Shown piece by piece: positions 9,161 through 17,537 of a DNA stretch of 64,000 nucleotides. The notes below the pieces were generated by a model, which ran no database searches, was not told the DNA's origin, and worked only from the letters and a program-made list of their open reading frames with translations. The position numbers were made by a program, and so were the translations under genes. This DNA is from Candidatus Nanosynbacter sp. HMT-352 (GTDB lineage: Bacteria > Patescibacteriota > Saccharimonadia > Saccharimonadales > Saccharimonadaceae): assembly GCF_022819365.1 (NCBI RefSeq), contig NZ_CP089289.1:434001-498000 (forward strand), read 5' to 3'. Positions within the stretch are counted from its first letter, which is position 1. Every line of letters begins with the position of its first letter.

Positions 9161-9541
9161 ATGATAAAGACAATTTTATGCGTGGAAGATGACCGATTTA
9201 TTGGCGAAATGTACGTCAGAAGTTTACAAAAAGCGGGATATGACGTGACGTGGGTGGTCGACGGAAATGACGGGCTAGTAGCGGCGCGCAACCAGAACTT
9301 TGACTTGATAATCTTAGATTTGATGTTACCAGAGCAACGTGGCGACCAGATTTTAGACGCGCTGAGAAACAACAATGTCGATTTGGTTCCGAATAGTAAG
9401 ATTTTGATTATGACCAATTTTGAGCAGGACGAGGCTTCACGCAAATCCGTCATGAGTCGCGTCGACGGATATCTGATTAAAGCCGACATTACGCCGCGGA
9501 ATTTGATAGATGTCGTTAAGCAGATGAGTAGCGATAACTAG
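9161..9541 (+). CDS. Single-domain response regulator
   Basis: The 126 residues are only a receiver domain: the acidic pair at EDD near residue 8, phospho-acceptor Asp53 in ILDLMLPEQ, and a conserved Lys near residue 107 (GYLIKADIT). There is no DNA-binding output domain, so it must act through a protein partner, like CheY or Spo0F. It has a good Shine-Dalgarno sequence (AGGAGG) and lies 8 bases after its kinase gene, as expected for an internal operon gene. Confidence 0.92.
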   Translation: MIKTILCVEDDRFIGEMYVRSLQKAGYDVTWVVDGNDGLVAARNQNFDLIILDLMLPEQRGDQILDALRNNNVDLVPNSKILIMTNFEQDEASRKSVMSRVDGYLIKADITPRNLIDVVKQMSSDN

Positions 9542-9616
9542 ATATTTTGACGCAATGAAAAATGAGGTTTAGGATATTCACACAGAATGTCTAAATTGTA
9601 AATGATTCAAGACAAT

Positions 9617-9640
9617 AAAAAAGAGCCTCTTACGGACTCT
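9617..9640 (-). terminator. Terminator of tRNA-Glu
   Basis: On the minus strand AGAGtCC pairs with GGCTCT across a 6-nt loop, with T as a bulge, followed by six T residues. It sits 13 bases past the tRNA 3' end. Confidence 0.7.
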
Positions 9641-9653
9641 AAAATAACATTCT

Positions 9654-9728
9654 TGGTGACCCCACCGGGAATCGAACCCGGGTTGCCAGGATGAGAACCT
9701 GGTGTCCTAACCGCTAGACGATAGGGCC
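9654..9728 (-). tRNA. tRNA-Glu (CTC)
   Basis: This is a 75-nt minus-strand tRNA. The acceptor GGCCCTA pairs with TGGGGTC, the anticodon stem CCAGG/CCTGG closes loop TTCTCAT with anticodon CTC, the T arm is GGGTTCGATTCCC, and CCA is encoded. Confidence 0.93.
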
Positions 9729-9767
9729 GTAACTCCATGGATTATACCATGAAAAGGGAAGACTTGT

Positions 9768-10364
9768 CTACTTTTTCTCTATGTTAGACGTCGACTTTTT
9801 ATGATAAGACAGTACAGCCCAAGAACAGTAAATTACAGACACAACAATAAGTAAAGGGATAAACACAACAAACGAAACCATCACAGCGCCACCAAGTGCA
9901 AGTATAGTATATTGTATATTGTAGATAAAGTAAATCAATGCGAACATCAGAGCAATCCCTATACATGTCAACGGAATAATTGTCATCCCTCCCATAACTC
10001 TATCTGTTACCCAATATTGCCTAAATATACACATTTTAATCATAACAATCGACAACACTAAGCTATAGACTATAAAAGCAATACGTATAAACTCAGGCAA
10101 GATATAATAGATAACATTAAGTATAACATCCCTAGAATTAGGGTCATCTTCTATCATTACACTTACTAATGCAATACAAAACGTCACGAAAGCAATTGTA
10201 ATTCCGATGGTCCTTTCTTTATCTGCTTTCACAGTAGGCAAGGGCTCTGCAATAGCTGGAGCTTCCGTAAAAGTTAATTGCTTCTTCATATCTTCAGCTC
10301 CAGGTGAAGTGATTGGCGCGTTATCCGTAGGGTTGTTTTGATTATTATATTGATCATTATTCAT
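9768..10364 (-). CDS. Four-helix membrane protein, paralog of the 10467 gene
   Basis: The protein has 198 residues. The N-terminus is Asn/Gln-rich (MNNDQYNNQNN) and about 45 residues are hydrophilic. Four hydrophobic segments follow (about 51-69, 83-107, 121-145, 153-180) and then a short basic tail. The N-terminus is nearly the same as in the gene at 10467 (MNNDQHNDQSNN), so the two are probably diverged duplicates. ATG follows a CAGGAG Shine-Dalgarno sequence. No family is recognised. Composition is more AT-rich than the flanking housekeeping genes. Confidence 0.6.
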   Translation of the reverse strand: MNNDQYNNQNNPTDNAPITSPGAEDMKKQLTFTEAPAIAEPLPTVKADKERTIGITIAFVTFCIALVSVMIEDDPNSRDVILNVIYYILPEFIRIAFIVYSLVLSIVMIKMCIFRQYWVTDRVMGGMTIIPLTCIGIALMFALIYFIYNIQYTILALGGAVMVSFVVFIPLLIVVSVIYCSWAVLSYHKKSTSNIEKK

Positions 10365-10466
10365 AAATTATTCTCCTGACTATTATATTTTCAAATTATT
10401 ATCCTATCGCAATTAATATTTGCCAAATTATCTTTCTGCTCAGTATTATTAAAGTTCATTATTTTT

Positions 10467-10967
10467 TTATTTATGCCTATTATATCCATATAATATAACA
10501 TCAATTATCGTCAATGAATAGATAGTCACTAACATAACAGGGAAGATGATTACAGGAAAAAGTATTAGGATATCTATCGACACAAGTTTACCATATACCC
10601 AAAGCGCCGCAAAAATTATTGCCGACAGTACAGAAGAGTGGATTGCCGCTTTTGGACTATCATTTACCATCTTGTTAATATTCTGATAATAACCCCTCTT
10701 GTACCACCTAATCATAAAACTAATTAGCAACAGGGAGAGCATCATCGATGCATTTGAAATGGCTGATATCAAAAAAGAAACGTGTATGTTATACGGTCCT
10801 GTCGATCCTCGCATTGAAACGTAATTTCCTACTAGTGTAATAATGGTAAACATTAAAGAAAAGAGCATAACACGCTTAAAGACTCTCTTTTTCTCTGTGC
10901 TGTCATAGACTGGCGCATTGCTTACGTCGGGATTGTTACTTTGGTCATTATGCTGATCATTATTCAT
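10467..10967 (-). CDS. Membrane protein, paralog of the 9768 gene
   Basis: The protein has 166 residues with an Asn/Gln-rich N-terminus and four predicted membrane helices (about 31-50, 60-86, 108-128, 133-157). On the minus strand TATACT (10974-10979) ends six bases before ATG with no Shine-Dalgarno sequence, so it looks leaderless, whereas its paralog has a ribosome binding site. It is divergent from the kinase gene at 11026, whose -35 box (10991-10996) lies only 12 bases beyond this gene's -10 box. Function is unknown. Confidence 0.6.
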   Translation of the reverse strand: MNNDQHNDQSNNPDVSNAPVYDSTEKKRVFKRVMLFSLMFTIITLVGNYVSMRGSTGPYNIHVSFLISAISNASMMLSLLLISFMIRWYKRGYYQNINKMVNDSPKAAIHSSVLSAIIFAALWVYGKLVSIDILILFPVIIFPVMLVTIYSLTIIDVILYGYNRHK

Positions 10968-11025
10968 GCAATTAGTATACCACCTAACTCTTGAGATTTT
11001 TCTGAAAATTCGCCATAATAAAACT

Positions 11026-12996
11026 ATGAAAAAGGGCGGGATTTACTTTAAGCCTCACGCAATTTCCAGATTTTGGCTAAGGAGATTGTGTGAAGTGGCA
11101 TTACTGAGCTGTTTCACAATCATTCTTTTATACGCATGGGCGCGATTTATACCGACCGGTTATCAATTGCCAATCGGATTATCTGTCTCAGATTTGGCGG
11201 CTGGCGTGGCAGGAATCGGCAGCTTAATTGTGCTGATTTTATGTTTTTGGCTTCCCAGAAAACACGAAACTGAAATCGGAATTTTCGTATATTTGTTAAC
11301 TGTCGCCGTCGCCGCAACCACCATAATTACCAGCGGCGGAGTTGTTTCACCATTCCTAGTTATGTGGATTATCGTGGCAATTTTCGCAGGATTTTTCGGC
11401 GCAATAATCTCAGGAATAATGGGGCTTTTGGTTATTCTGCAAATTATAGCCACCAGCGTTCAACAGGGAATAAACATACAATTCATAATCGGCTATCTAT
11501 TCTTCGGATTTTTGCCTTTGATTTTTAGCCTTGTTCTATGGATTCGCCGCCAAAAAACTGACGACAACACATCCAGCTTGGAGAATAAACTTTCCGCGGT
11601 TGAGAGCAAATCTGACGTAGTGATCAATGCCATCGACGACGGCGTTTTGGCTATTTCCAAAGACGGCAACATCGAACTGATAAATCCATCCGCCCAGCAA
11701 ATCATCGGTTGGGACCAAGGCGACGCGCTCGGACTTAATTGGAAAAGCGTCTTAAAACTCGTCACCTCAGACGGAAAAGATGTAGAAGACCTCGAGAATC
11801 CAATAGCCCAATCTTTATCAAAAAACCAGCCAACGCACAACGATAAATTATTCCTATTGACCAGCTCTGAAAAGCGAATTTTAGTGTCAATCGTCAGCTC
11901 TCCAGTCGGCACAGATGGCGAAGGAATCATCGTAGTTTTCCGCGACATCACCAAAGAAAAAGCCGAGGAGCGCGAGCAAGCCGAGTTTATTTCCACCGCC
12001 AGCCACGAGATGCGCACGCCAGTTGCATCAATTGAGGGCTATTTGGGTCTGGCGTTAAATCCAGCTACCGCTCACATCGATGAGAAAGCCCGCGACTTCA
12101 TTACCAAAGCCCACGAATCGGCGCAACATCTGGGACGATTATTCCAAGATCTCCTCGATATCAGCAAAGTTGAAGACGGGCGAATGAAAAATAACCCGAA
12201 GATCATCAACGTAAACGAATTTTTGAAGGATATTTTTGATGGTTTGGCGACAAAAGCTAGCGAAAAGCAGCTCAATTACATCTTTATGCCAGACATAATT
12301 GATGAAGGTAAGGAGAAGTCATTGCAGCCGATTTTTTATGCCAATATTGACCCTGACCATTTTAGGGAAGTTGTTAGCAATCTGATTGAAAATGCCATTA
12401 AATACACGCCGTCGGGCGAAGTTGTCGTCAATATTACCGGCGACGATAAGCAGATTTCCGTAAGCGTAAAAGACAGCGGCATTGGCATTCCCGCCGAAGA
12501 TATTCCGCATTTATTCCAGAAATTTTATCGGGTGGACAATTCTGACACGCGAGAAATTGGCGGAACTGGCTTGGGGCTATATTTGAGCCGCCGCTTGGCC
12601 GAGGCGATGTCTGGAAACTTGCGAGTTGAAAGCAAATATAAAGAGGGAAGTACGTTCTATTTGGAAATTCCTCGCATGAATAGTTCGGACGCCAAGCAGC
12701 GATTAGAATCTGCGGAAGCTGAAAGGCCTGAAGATAATCTGGATTCGGAAAAAATTGAAATTGCCACAGAAGAGAAGACGGAGGATGTCGCAATTGAAAA
12801 TAATAGCGAAATTGTCGATTCAAATCCAGCCGCAATCGCAACTCCAGAGAACCCAGCTCCAGCCGTGCCTACAGTCCCGACGACCCAGCCAGAAATTCCA
12901 CAACCAGCCAAAAATTCTTCCGAGCCAACGCTGGCTGAAATTGAGGAAGAATTGCGACGAAAACGACAGCAATTGTCCATACCTGGCCGCGAATAA
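11026..12996 (+). CDS. Histidine kinase with six-helix membrane sensor and acidic/proline tail
   Basis: The protein has 656 residues. About six membrane helices occupy the first 170 residues, then a PAS-like domain (about 195-290; VINAIDDGVLAISKDGNIELINPSA is spread over its start). The HisKA box TASHEMRTP holds His327. HATPase motifs NLIENAIKYTP, DSGIGIP and GTGLGLYLSR follow. The last 110 or so residues are a Glu/Pro/Ala-rich tail absent from most kinases. TTGAGA (10991-10996), 17 bases, CATAAT (11014-11019) and six bases lead to ATG 11026, a textbook leaderless promoter, so I prefer this to an in-frame ATG 60 bases upstream. A response regulator gene follows. Confidence 0.9.
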   Translation: MKKGGIYFKPHAISRFWLRRLCEVALLSCFTIILLYAWARFIPTGYQLPIGLSVSDLAAGVAGIGSLIVLILCFWLPRKHETEIGIFVYLLTVAVAATTIITSGGVVSPFLVMWIIVAIFAGFFGAIISGIMGLLVILQIIATSVQQGINIQFIIGYLFFGFLPLIFSLVLWIRRQKTDDNTSSLENKLSAVESKSDVVINAIDDGVLAISKDGNIELINPSAQQIIGWDQGDALGLNWKSVLKLVTSDGKDVEDLENPIAQSLSKNQPTHNDKLFLLTSSEKRILVSIVSSPVGTDGEGIIVVFRDITKEKAEEREQAEFISTASHEMRTPVASIEGYLGLALNPATAHIDEKARDFITKAHESAQHLGRLFQDLLDISKVEDGRMKNNPKIINVNEFLKDIFDGLATKASEKQLNYIFMPDIIDEGKEKSLQPIFYANIDPDHFREVVSNLIENAIKYTPSGEVVVNITGDDKQISVSVKDSGIGIPAEDIPHLFQKFYRVDNSDTREIGGTGLGLYLSRRLAEAMSGNLRVESKYKEGSTFYLEIPRMNSSDAKQRLESAEAERPEDNLDSEKIEIATEEKTEDVAIENNSEIVDSNPAAIATPENPAPAVPTVPTTQPEIPQPAKNSSEPTLAEIEEELRRKRQQLSIPGRE

Positions 12997-13048
12997 TAAC
13001 CATAAGGGCTATGGATTTTTTGTCAAAACTTCAGTATAGTATAAATAT

Positions 13049-14041
13049 ATGACAAAAATTTTATTGGTTGAGGACGACAAAAGTTTACGCGAAATTTATG
13101 GTGTACGACTTTTGGCGGAGGGCTACGATATCGTTTCGGCGGGCGACGGCGAAGAAGCTCTGGCCATGGCAATTAAAGAACGTCCGCGATTAATTTTAAG
13201 CGACGTGATGATGCCGAAAATCTCTGGCTTTGATATGCTGGACATTTTACGCTCAACGACAGAAACAAAAGACGTTAAAGTTATTATTATGACCGCGCTG
13301 TCCTCAGAGGACCAGAGAAAGCGCGGCGAGCAGCTTGGTGCTGATAAATACTTGGTGAAGTCTCAGGTGGGAATAGAGGATGTTGTGAGGGCAGTTCACG
13401 AAACCTTGGGAGATCTTCCAGGAGTCGGCACAAATCCAGTGCCAGTTTCACAACCAGCTCATACATATGAGCCAGTCGCTCCAACACCTCAGCCAGCTCC
13501 AGCAGCGCCGCAGCCAGTTGCTAGGCCTGACGTCTCTTCATTGTCGCCACAACCAGCTGCCCCCACTGCAACGCCAACAGCTTCTGTAGTAAATCCGCTT
13601 ATGCAACAACATCCACAACAGGCTTTCGCTCCGGCGCCACAGCCACTACCTCAACCAGCGCAGACTCCAACGCCTCAGCCAGCAACACTGCCACAACCCA
13701 TGGCGCCATTTTCATCACCTGCGCCGCGACCCTCAGGGCTTGGTGACCGCATTATTCAACCTTTACCAGCTGACGATTCTCAGAATTCGGTAGACATCTC
13801 TAAACTTATGGCAGAAGAATTAGACAATACACAGAGAATTTCTCAACCAATTCCAGAGCCTCAACCAGTACAGACTCCAGCACCGCAACCAATTCCGACG
13901 TCTCAGTCAGCGCCAAATCCTATTGAGCAAGCTAGCGCAATGCCTTTCGCCCAAACACAAACTCAAGAGCAAATCATTCCACATCAACCATCAGAGACCC
14001 CTCAGCCGACACAATTTCCACCGATAAATCCGCAACAATGA
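13049..14041 (+). CDS. Response regulator with long Pro/Gln-rich tail
   Basis: A receiver domain (1-122) has Asp52 as phospho-acceptor (LILSDVMMPK) and a conserved Lys in DKYLVKSQ. It is followed by about 200 residues dominated by Pro, Gln and Ala, with no recognisable output domain. The partner kinase also ends in a Pro/Glu-rich tail, so the two could meet through disordered regions; that is inference. TATAGT (13035-13040) ends eight bases before ATG. The stop codon overlaps the start of the pseudouridine synthase gene by 4 bp (ATGA). Confidence 0.85.
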   Translation: MTKILLVEDDKSLREIYGVRLLAEGYDIVSAGDGEEALAMAIKERPRLILSDVMMPKISGFDMLDILRSTTETKDVKVIIMTALSSEDQRKRGEQLGADKYLVKSQVGIEDVVRAVHETLGDLPGVGTNPVPVSQPAHTYEPVAPTPQPAPAAPQPVARPDVSSLSPQPAAPTATPTASVVNPLMQQHPQQAFAPAPQPLPQPAQTPTPQPATLPQPMAPFSSPAPRPSGLGDRIIQPLPADDSQNSVDISKLMAEELDNTQRISQPIPEPQPVQTPAPQPIPTSQSAPNPIEQASAMPFAQTQTQEQIIPHQPSETPQPTQFPPINPQQ

Positions 14042-14745
14042 TAAACCCAGACACAAAGCAAGAATCTTGGCGCCTCAACAAATTCGTGGCGCTTTGCTTG
14101 GGTGTTTCCAGACGGAAGGCTGATGAATTGATAGAAAAAGGGAAGATTACTATTGACGGTCAGCCCGCCAGATTAGGTCAACAAATTTCTGACGCAAATA
14201 AAATTTCCTATAACGGCAAATTGCTAGAATTGCAATCCAAACAGCTCATCATCCTACATAAGCCAACTGGATATCTTTGTTCACGCGCTTCTCAGGGCGG
14301 CGTTCCGACAATCTACAAATTGCTACCGAAGAATCTTCACCATTTAAAACCCGTTGGTCGCCTGGATAAAGACAGTTCTGGGCTGATTCTCATGACGAAC
14401 GACGGCGATTTTGCTCACAGCATGACACATCCGTCGTTTTACAAGATTAAGCGATATCTCGTTACAATCGACCAGCCATTGCAACCTCTACATCGCCAAA
14501 TGATCAATGATTTTGGCGTACAGCTTCCTGACGGACGCAGTCAATTGACGCTAGAAAGACAGCACGAAGGTGATGATTGTCGCTGGATAGTGGGAATGAG
14601 CGAGGGAAGGAATCGTCAAATTCGGCGAACTTTCGATGCGTTAGGCTACACTGTTAAAAAACTCCACAGAACAAACTTCGGCAATTATTCGCTCGGCGAT
14701 CTCAAGAGAGGCGAATGGCGAGAAGAGAAATTCACGAATTCATAA
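14038..14745 (+). CDS. RsuA/RluB/RluE-type pseudouridine synthase
   Basis: The 235 residues begin with an S4 RNA-binding domain (about 5-50; RLNKFVALCLGVSRRKADEL). The catalytic domain has the motif GRLDKDSSGLILMTNDG, whose Asp is the nucleophile, and ends with GRNRQIRR. This family isomerises single uridines in rRNA; which position cannot be read from the sequence. It overlaps the upstream response regulator by 4 bp, so the two are translationally coupled. Confidence 0.9.
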   Translation: MINPDTKQESWRLNKFVALCLGVSRRKADELIEKGKITIDGQPARLGQQISDANKISYNGKLLELQSKQLIILHKPTGYLCSRASQGGVPTIYKLLPKNLHHLKPVGRLDKDSSGLILMTNDGDFAHSMTHPSFYKIKRYLVTIDQPLQPLHRQMINDFGVQLPDGRSQLTLERQHEGDDCRWIVGMSEGRNRQIRRTFDALGYTVKKLHRTNFGNYSLGDLKRGEWREEKFTNS

Positions 14746-14828
14746 TTTACTCCGCGGCTCTTTACATTTTACGGTAAATATTGTAATATAGCCTTTGTGC
14801 TAAATTTGATAGAAAGTGTAATTGTAAA

Positions 14829-15320
14829 ATGGAAACGCTAGGGCGCGAATCTGAGCCTTTACCCTCAGAAAAACTAAGAGCAGTCATACATAACCTTGAG
14901 GAGGAAAGAAAGAATACTATAGAAAAAATGTTCTGTGAGAATGATAAGCCCAATATTTTACCAGAACTCCTAGAAAACCAAATCTACGCTTACATCGAAC
15001 TTATTAAAGAGGTTGAGAAACATACTAAGGAATTTAAATATCCTATATCCGTAGCGTTCGAAGATGACGATAATAACGTTTACTACTGCATAAATAACCC
15101 TAAAGAAAATTACTACATAACACTTTACCCCAATCCAATTAACGAAGAATCTCCAAAGGCCTACATCCACAAATATAATAGCGATAACGAGGGATATAGG
15201 CGAGTCGTAGAGACCGAGAAATTCATAGCAAAAATCGGCCTGAGATGTTTTGAGGATTTCCTGAAAATAATTCGTCCGTGCGAGGCTTACATAAACAGTG
15301 TGCTCGCCAAAATGTCTTAA
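14829..15320 (+). CDS. Hypothetical protein
   Basis: The 163 residues are acidic and mostly soluble, with a charged helical first half (ENQIYAYIELIKEVEKHTKE) and a mixed second half containing a short beta-rich block (VAFEDDDNNVYYCINN). No domain or signal is recognised. TTGTGC (14795-14800), 16 bases and TGTAAT (14817-14822) precede ATG by six bases, supporting a leaderless start. It lies alone between the pseudouridine synthase and der. Confidence 0.55.
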   Translation: METLGRESEPLPSEKLRAVIHNLEEERKNTIEKMFCENDKPNILPELLENQIYAYIELIKEVEKHTKEFKYPISVAFEDDDNNVYYCINNPKENYYITLYPNPINEESPKAYIHKYNSDNEGYRRVVETEKFIAKIGLRCFEDFLKIIRPCEAYINSVLAKMS

Positions 15321-15340
15321 AACTGCTATAATATATAATC

Positions 15341-16774
15341 ATGTCTAAATTACCAACAGTCGCCATCATCGGGCAAGCCAACGTCGGCAAAAGCTCATTA
15401 TTCAATCGCTTGACGCGCTCTCGCACAGCCATAGTCGCCAGAGAAGCCGGCACGACACGCGACAATGTCGTTGGTAAAGTCTCATATAAACGACGCAACG
15501 TAGATTCTGCGCCGTCAGATGACTATTCGCAATTTTGGCTCATCGACACGGCTGGACTTAAGACTGCCGAGGACGAGTTTGAGGCGACCATTCAGGACCA
15601 AATCGCTGACGCGTCTGCCGCCGCTGACGTAATCCTCGTAACCGTCGACTCCACTGCATATCCTTCCGACGCCGATCGACAATTGACCAAAAAAGCCCTA
15701 AAAAGCGGCAAGCCAGTCATTTTAATCGCCAATAAAGCAGACTTAAAAGGCTCTCTTTCTATCGACGAGTTCAAACGACTCGGCATTAAAAACATCATAA
15801 AAACTTCCGCCGAGCATAGCATTGGCATTTCGGAGCTTCTTGATAGCATTGCCGAACTTATTCCGCCAGCCACCGAAACTACACCTGATGATATTATTCG
15901 CGTCGCGCTAATTGGTCGACCAAACGTCGGCAAAAGTAATCTGTTCAATACTTTGGCGGGCAAGCAGCAAGCTATCGTCGCCAACGTTGCAGGTACGACT
16001 CGCGACGTAAACCGCGTTCAAGTTCGTTATCACGGTCAGACGATTGAGCTGCTCGACACTGCTGGAGTTCGCCGCCAAGGAAAGCAAGAAACGGGAATTG
16101 AGAAGTTCTCAGTTCTTCGCACTATGCAAGCCATCAACGAAGCCGACGTCTGTCTGCTTCTTATGGATGTCAATGAGCTTAATGTCCAATTGGATCAGCG
16201 CCTAGCTGGAATTATTGACGAGGCGGGCAAGGGGCTTGTTCTGGTCGTCAGCAAATGGGACTCCGTCGAAGGTAAAGACGCTTACACACACGATGAAATT
16301 GCGCCACAAATCAGCTATAATTTCAAATTCACGCCGTACGCGCCGTTAATATTCACCTCTTCCGTTACTGGGCAGAATGTCGCTAAGTTATTCGACCTAG
16401 CGCTTGATATCTATAAACGCCGACGCCAAGAATGTAAAACTCGTGCCTTAAACGACATCCTACAGAAAGCCATCGCCGCACATCCGCCAGCTGGTCTGAA
16501 AAACTCGCACCCGAAGCTGCGCTACATTGTCCAGACTGACGTTGCTCCGCCGTGGTTTGTTATTTACGGTAGCAATCTGAAATTCGTCCACTGGAGCTAT
16601 AAACGCTATTTGGAGCGAACTTTACGCGAAGCTTTCAATTTTGCAGGAACGCCAATTAAAATGTCTTTCCGTGACGAAAAGCAGTTAAAGGCTAATCGTG
16701 AACGCGTTGCACGCGGTCTGGCGCCAGTCACGAAAGCCTACAAGCAGGCCAAAAACGCTGAAAAAGGCATATAA
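15341..16774 (+). CDS. der: Ribosome biogenesis GTPase Der (EngA)
   Basis: Der is needed for 50S subunit assembly. The 477 residues hold two tandem GTPase domains: G1 motifs GQANVGKSSLFN near residue 9 and GRPNVGKSNLFN near residue 190, DTAG in each, and the NKAD and SKWD G4 motifs. A KH-like C-terminal domain ends the protein. Length is normal. Two overlapping TATAAT boxes (15327-15332 and 15334-15339) precede ATG; the first leaves eight bases and fits the leaderless pattern. Confidence 0.95.
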   Translation: MSKLPTVAIIGQANVGKSSLFNRLTRSRTAIVAREAGTTRDNVVGKVSYKRRNVDSAPSDDYSQFWLIDTAGLKTAEDEFEATIQDQIADASAAADVILVTVDSTAYPSDADRQLTKKALKSGKPVILIANKADLKGSLSIDEFKRLGIKNIIKTSAEHSIGISELLDSIAELIPPATETTPDDIIRVALIGRPNVGKSNLFNTLAGKQQAIVANVAGTTRDVNRVQVRYHGQTIELLDTAGVRRQGKQETGIEKFSVLRTMQAINEADVCLLLMDVNELNVQLDQRLAGIIDEAGKGLVLVVSKWDSVEGKDAYTHDEIAPQISYNFKFTPYAPLIFTSSVTGQNVAKLFDLALDIYKRRRQECKTRALNDILQKAIAAHPPAGLKNSHPKLRYIVQTDVAPPWFVIYGSNLKFVHWSYKRYLERTLREAFNFAGTPIKMSFRDEKQLKANRERVARGLAPVTKAYKQAKNAEKGI

Positions 16775-16797
16775 CACCACATTTTTGACAAAATCTA

Positions 16798-16826
16798 TTG
16801 ACATTTTATCCTATTAGTGATATAAA
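16798..16826 (+). promoter_or_regulatory. Promoter cluster upstream of the 17005 gene
   Basis: TTGACA (16798-16803), 17 bases, TATAAA (16821-16826) form a good promoter. A second TTGACA at 16785-16790 is 16 bases from TATCCT, and two more TTGACA copies lie at 16842 and 16881. TATACT at 16897-16902 would start RNA exactly at the long hairpin at 16906. Confidence 0.5.
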
Positions 16827-16905
16827 TGAATACAGCTTTTGTTGACAAGTTGAGATTTGCTCCTTGCCCGAAAGCGCACTTTGACAAGTGGAAGAATATA
16901 CTTTA

Positions 16906-16963
16906 GATACGAGGTGAGCTTTCGTAGCACTCAAGAAAGCACTACGACATCTCATCTTGTATC
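16906..16963 (+). ncRNA. Long leader hairpin before the 17005 gene
   Basis: A 13-bp helix with two G-U pairs joins GATACGAGGTGAG (16906-16918) to CTCATCTTGTATC (16951-16963). Inside it TCGTAG pairs with CTACGA across a 14-nt loop, and CTTTC/GAAAG gives an alternative inner pairing. It starts 4 bases after a TATACT box. It is probably a structured 5' leader; no riboswitch class is recognised. Confidence 0.55.
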
Positions 16964-17004
16964 AACCGGATACGAGAGAGATTGGTCAGAAAGGCAGACT
17001 TGAA

Positions 17005-17403
17005 ATGGAAACGACAAACACAAAATTCGCCGTCAATTTCGATGCGCTCCCCGATTTCGAGGTAGCACCCAACGTTCCTGCAACGAAGTGGCAGGAACAA
17101 ATGGAACACGAGAGTGAAAGCTCTCTCCTCGGGGAGGTGATCAGGTTCGCCGTTAGGGTGGCGCGACTCACGCAAGCCGCCACGGAAGTGGATAAGAAGC
17201 CCGTCAAGGAAATCATCCCTTGGGCTGTCTCGATCGCAGACAGCGGTGGAATTTCCGGACATGGGTTTTACTGCGCGTCGCGCTGGTTAGCCTACTTTTG
17301 GGCACATCAATGCGAGTTTGCCGAATGGTACAACAATGGACAGCCTAAGTCGGGATTCGTCCCAAGCCAGGATCTGATCCGTACCCTAGCTAAGGGCGAG
17401 TAG
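17005..17403 (+). CDS. Hypothetical protein with structured leader and ribozyme trailer
   Basis: From ATG 17005 the protein has 132 residues, soluble, with an acidic first third and a Trp/Tyr/Phe-rich block near residues 90-115 (YCASRWLAYFWAHQCEF). An in-frame TTG at 16957 would read through the leader hairpin, so I reject it. Base composition is clearly more GC-rich than neighbouring genes, a sign of foreign origin. The gene lies between a long 5' hairpin and a hammerhead ribozyme that starts 77 bases after its stop, so the mRNA is flanked by structured RNA at both ends. No family is recognised. Confidence 0.5.
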   Translation: METTNTKFAVNFDALPDFEVAPNVPATKWQEQMEHESESSLLGEVIRFAVRVARLTQAATEVDKKPVKEIIPWAVSIADSGGISGHGFYCASRWLAYFWAHQCEFAEWYNNGQPKSGFVPSQDLIRTLAKGE

Positions 17404-17479
17404 CGCTCCATTGAACTGACAAGTTAGAATAATTTACTTGGCAGTTCATAATCTCCCGCCAACAATTCTTCTGCTTGTC

Positions 17480-17536
17480 AGTTCGCTCCATAGATGCGTG
17501 TCTATGCTGATGAGTCGGAAACGACGAAAGCGAACT
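17480..17536 (+). ncRNA. Type III hammerhead ribozyme
   Basis: All core bases of a hammerhead are present in the right order. Stem III is AGTTCGC-T (17480-17487) with A-GCGAACT (17529-17536). C17488 is the cleavage-site base, with cleavage predicted between 17488 and 17489. Stem I is CATAGA (17489-17494) with TCTATG (17501-17506) and loop TGCGTG. CTGATGA (17507-17513) and GAAA (17526-17529) form the core. Stem II is GTCG/CGAC (17514-17525) with a GAAA loop. It lies in the 3' region of the 17005 transcript, one base before the stop codon of the convergent CobW gene. Cleavage itself is inferred from the fold. Confidence 0.88.
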
Positions 17537-17537
17537 T

